DNA from: Clavelina lepadiformis
Lineage: Eukaryota; Chordata; Ascidiacea; Aplousobranchia; Clavelinidae
Assembly: GCF_947623445.1 (NCBI RefSeq)
Contig: NC_135246.1
Location: 3,393,856 to 3,457,855, forward strand
DNA: 64,000 bases
Direction of reading: 5' to 3'
In this document: positions 60,615 to 64,000 of the stretch, piece after piece
How positions within the stretch are numbered: the first letter of the stretch is position 1
How the letters are laid out: the number at the start of each line of letters is the position of its first letter
Program-made: the position numbers and the translations under genes
The notes under the pieces: generated by a model
What the model was told of the DNA's origin: nothing
Seen by the model: the letters and a program-made list of their open reading frames with translations, nothing else
The model's database searches: none

Positions 60615-62875
60615 ATGCACGAAGTGGATCGATACCTGCGGAGATTTACTCCCGGATATTTACGTCTGCTTTTAAACGAAGTCTCATTTTTCTTAACTTT
60701 TACTCCCGTTTAAGACATTCGTGGATTACCTTTGATACCGATGTTATTCTTATATTTTTGTTTTCGCTGTATATCCTGGGCCCTTACACACAAGGCCAGC
60801 ATGGTAGGAGTTTCTAAGAAAGGAGTCTGCACCGGCCCAGGAATGATGACATGAGCAGAATCTTTCTTACATGTAAATAACCAACGTAACAAGCTTCGCT
60901 CGATTGCACTTTAACTTATGATCAATTGATTATGCTCAGTATTTACGTTTTGACTGATAAATCGCTTAATTTCACTTGCTGGTGTCGAAGCATTTTTGCA
61001 CCCAACAAATAAACTATGGGGACCATGGAAAAATACTAAATTATTCCAATTTACGTTAAATAACACGTCTGCCATGTCGTGGCCTGCACGAAAGCCTGAT
61101 CTGTGTAGAAATGAGAGATAAAAGTGAACTACGGTAGATTAGAGTTTTCTAATATTATTTTTGTGATAAAAGATTCTTTGTCATACAGAAGAGCAGAAAA
61201 ACAATGTGATCTTCCATGATATTTATTGTAACGAAACATTGATGCAAAATTCAAATGCGCATATATTATGCTAAATCCTAAATATACACAATTATTAACT
61301 TTCAAATATTTTAATGCGTTTAAACAATTATACATTAATTAAAAAAAAGAAAAGCAAATCTACTGATTAAATCATAGCGATAAGTTGTCTCCAACAGAGC
61401 CTAAATAAAATGTAAAATTGTCAGAAACTCATCTAATGAGTTAATGTTATGATGTAGCATGTCTTCTTTTAGCTAAATAAATACATAACTTGATAATTCA
61501 ACCTTTGTGAATATGACCTTGATCAACAAGGTAATGGCCTGATGGTTAAGAACACACAAATTTGTTTAAGATATATTACCGGCAAAACGATTTGAAAGAA
61601 ATTCACACAAAGTAACCTAAAAGTTTAACTTTTAAAAAATATCACAATAATCTTAGATATCCGACCTGAATATGGCTGATATTTCAATTTCTAATTGTTT
61701 CACATAACAAAAAACAAGCAAACGATGCCAAAACATATAACCATAACACACCAAACGCAATATGTATAAAGCAGAAGGCGTATTAAAAGAAGTATTAGTT
61801 CAAATGGCGTAAAGATTTTAAATAACCGCGTCGTAAGACACGAAACAAAACTTATTATCATAGCAAGAGTTAACGAGTAACGTATAACTAAGTTCATATT
61901 ATAGAATAAACAGGTGCTTCATTATTCTTTAATCGTAATGTTAACATGTCAACGATGTTAAAATAAACAAACAATGAATGCATGGTTGGCCAATATAAAT
62001 AAGCCAGTATATTTTGTTAAACCGAAAGATGCGAATGACGTGATCAATGGCTGAGCATCGGCAGACAACATGACCGAAAATGAACGTATTTACAGAAAAA
62101 GTTATAGCTACGTTGTGATAAGCATTATCTTGCTGCTTACTAGCTGCACTTTGTATGGCGGAATTTGTTCGCGTTTGCTCATAACTGAAATGTTCTTCTC
62201 GGAAAAAATATCTTTTATAGGAGCAGCTACCTCTCACGGTTAATGCGCGAAACACTCCTCAAATCAAAATATATCCTTGATTGACGTGTGCTTGTGGTGG
62301 GTAAAGTAACGCACTGTCAGTTGCTGCAGATGGGGTTAGTTTGCACAGTTTCCATTTTCTGATACGCCTGTCAAAGTCTAGTGAAGTGTTTTGGCAATAT
62401 TAATACGATGTGAGATGCGATAATGCGATGTGATCTCAAAAAGTTGGAGATTACGCTAAAACAAACTTTCAGTATCAAACAATTTACAACAAACAACAGG
62501 CGCGTGCTTTAGCAGACGAGTACAAAATACTGTACATGCACAAAATTTGAGAGTGAACTAATGTAATTTGAGACTGTTTGAGTAAAACGTTTTTTAACTC
62601 TGCAACTAAAACCAAACATAAACTAAAAAAAAATGTAGGGCTGATGATGACTTTGCAACTTGCTTTTACCAAGCCATAAAAACCAACCTCAGCTAGGCGG
62701 GAAAGCCTCAGAAAACTTGTGTAATAGAAGTGAAGCGCTGCCAGCAAAAGATTGGTTACACTGTAAACACTTAAAAGGGTTCGATCGGCGTGAAAGTAAA
62801 CACGGCCTAATCATTGCTGACAAAGTTCCACTCGCGAAATACGCTTTGCACAAGTTGTATTTCGGATGCAATCTT
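60615..62875. other. unassigned stretch downstream of the Tie-like gene
   Basis: After the probable 3' UTR (to about 61030) no exon is supported. I looked for kinase signatures (GxGxxG, HRDLAARN, DFG) on the plus strand and saw none. A minus-strand stretch at 62860-62690 recalls a decayed C2H2 zinc finger but is not convincing. Confidence 0.4.
61008..61013 (+). promoter_or_regulatory. polyadenylation signal after the Tie-like gene
   Basis: AATAAA lies 394 bases past the stop at 60614, giving a plausible 3' UTR. It supports the gene really ending here instead of splicing on to a kinase exon. Confidence 0.45.
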
Positions 62876-63192
62876 TTAATTATTTTTGCGGTACCCAATG
62901 TAAACAACCGTGTTAAGAACTTTTCGACAGCAAGGCGTGCGGACTAGGTACATGCATCTTCGCGTACGTGTAGCAGCTGATCGCTTCTGGATGTGATTTG
63001 ATTTGGGGAAAGGTGTGTCAAACTCCTTAAAAGCAGCAGCATCTTCTACGTCAGTCAGATCGGAAATTAGGTCCTGGGCTTGAATTTTATTCTGAACGAT
63101 TTTGTACGAACTTTTACTGAAAGTAGGAAAACTTTTTTGAAACTCTCCTTCAGCTGCCAAATTCAGATTATTAGTTTCCTCTGTCCACTCAC
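62876..63192 (-). CDS. possible exon of an unknown minus-strand gene
   Basis: On the minus strand a good acceptor (CGTTTTTAG) at 63194-63193 opens onto a frame reading EWTEETNNLNLAAEGEFQKS, then FPTFSKSSYK, LISDLTDVEDAAAFKEFDTP and a basic RTRRC stretch, stopping at 62876. Composition is protein-like (acidic and hydrophilic), with no domain I know. No upstream exon was identified between 63193 and 64000, so the gene would start outside the window or this is chance. Only the region from about 62945 to 63192 looks coding. Confidence 0.3.
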
Positions 63193-63910
63193 CTAAAAAC
63201 GAGGAAGAATGTGTTATATCTTTAATAACGGTATTTCAGAAAATTTTTTACATGTAATCAACCAAGACGTCTTTTTTATTGCGGGACACTTATTAGCACC
63301 CAATGCTAATAAAAAACCCGTCCCAGCAACCGCAGTATTGTTTGCTAATGTTAGCTTTTCCAAACTGAATTGTCAGTTCAAGCTAATTCTTTCTGGCTCA
63401 ATAGATATGCCAACATAAATCAAGCGGCTTAGTAATAAGCTAATTCACAAAATGACAGGGATAAATATACCCTACAAAAAGATATAATAAAGTATATGTA
63501 AAAAATATATCATTTTTTTAATGTGTTTTCTATGTTATTCTACGTTTTAACAAGTGTTTTGTTTAATCATCATTTACGTGGAAGCGTCGACAAAGTACAC
63601 TTCGTCAAATTCATCAATTTCGCTTTAAACATACCGGTATCTACGGTATAGTTGGTATGGTTAGTCAGGTTGTGTATGTGACGTCATTATACGATGTTCG
63701 CGTGATGCAATATCCCTCGCGGGGATCAAAATTTCTTTCAAGTTAATCAACGATTTCCTGTTTGGAAGCAGCAACTACGTTTGGCGGGTTTCCAAATGTT
63801 TATGACCATATTTAAGGTTGCTTTTTGAAACACCATAGCTATCTTGTTACCAGCCGGTTAAGGCAGCTTCATTTTACACAACAATTGAATTGTTTTAACA
63901 AGTGCTGACC

Positions 63911-64000
63911 ATGGAGGATGTTATCATAAACGTGTTTAAAAAATTCGATGAAGTTAAAAAATGTAAATTTGCCGGAGTTAAAATTGAAAACAAAAAAATG
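63911..64000 (+). CDS. 5' end of an unidentified gene, cut by the window
   Basis: An ATG in good context (GCTGACCATGG) opens 30 codons without a stop up to the last base: MEDVIINVFKKFDEVKKCKF, then AGVKIENKKM. There is no signal peptide, so the product is probably intracellular, and it is lysine-rich. I do not recognise the family from this fragment. The preceding 200 bases contain TGACGTCA-like and GC-richer words that could be promoter. Confidence 0.45.
   Translation, partial: MEDVIINVFKKFDEVKKCKFAGVKIENKKM

Noticed and set aside
62690-62860. Minus-strand CLQCNQSF...LLLHK stretch recalling a C2H2 zinc finger
   Set aside because: The final histidine is missing, the preceding finger-like stretch lacks the Cys pair, and no zinc-finger array surrounds it.
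60615-64000. A search for a kinase domain continuing the Tie-like gene
   Set aside because: None of the glycine loop, catalytic loop or DFG motifs was seen on the plus strand, and a poly(A) signal follows the stop codon.

Overview
The window looks like a piece of an invertebrate chordate genome, most likely a tunicate. This is inferred from an AT-rich sequence, short introns with ordinary GT-AG borders, many phase-1 extracellular-domain exons, and the gene set. That set is an LGR-like receptor with a large LDLa ectodomain, a Toll-like receptor, a Tie-like Ig/EGF receptor, thrombospondin-type genes and a macoilin relic. Species cannot be fixed from sequence alone, and nothing here is prokaryotic.

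Layout. Bases 1-5480 hold a damaged 3' piece of a macoilin gene (2161-4000, +) and otherwise unassigned DNA. Bases 5481-10360 are one nested block: a broken Ty3/gypsy-type LTR fossil whose two LTRs face each other. One LTR is split by a Mutator-like DNA transposon remnant and the other by a hAT-type MITE. Both insertions went into the same TATATATA motif. Bases 12082-21462 (-) are a six-exon gene for a predicted 1,147-residue receptor: signal peptide, about a dozen LDLa modules and a seven-helix domain, with no leucine-rich repeats. Its long introns carry relics of another GPCR and possibly of an LDLa exon.

Bases 26664-44462 (+) are a thrombospondin-type-1 locus. A single 5' part (signal-like exon plus one TSP1 exon) is followed by three tandem copies of a roughly 5.1-kb unit. 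Each unit has TSP1-derived exons with disturbed frames, then a chain of about twelve small exons, nearly all phase 1, ending in the same stop codon and polyadenylation signal. The copies were joined inside a MITE. Copy 2 carries a 1.6-kb CACTG-ended DNA transposon in its 3' UTR.

Bases 47942-51258 (-) encode a 1,073-residue Toll-like receptor in two exons. Bases 55124-60614 (+) encode, in twelve exons, a predicted 571-residue type I membrane protein. Its Ig-Ig-EGF ectodomain matches the Tie/TEK receptors, but it ends about twenty residues after the membrane segment with no kinase. The Toll-like and Tie-like genes are divergent, about 3.9 kb apart. A further gene starts at 63911 (+) and runs off the edge.

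Taken together the region is a cluster of cell-surface and secreted modular proteins of immune or signalling type, reshaped by DNA transposons and recent tandem duplication. The strongest candidates for something new are the kinase-less Tie-like receptor, the TSP1 locus with one 5' end and three 3' modules, and the LDLa-only LGR-like receptor. All exon models were made by eye from splice signals and reading phase, and none is supported by transcripts here.
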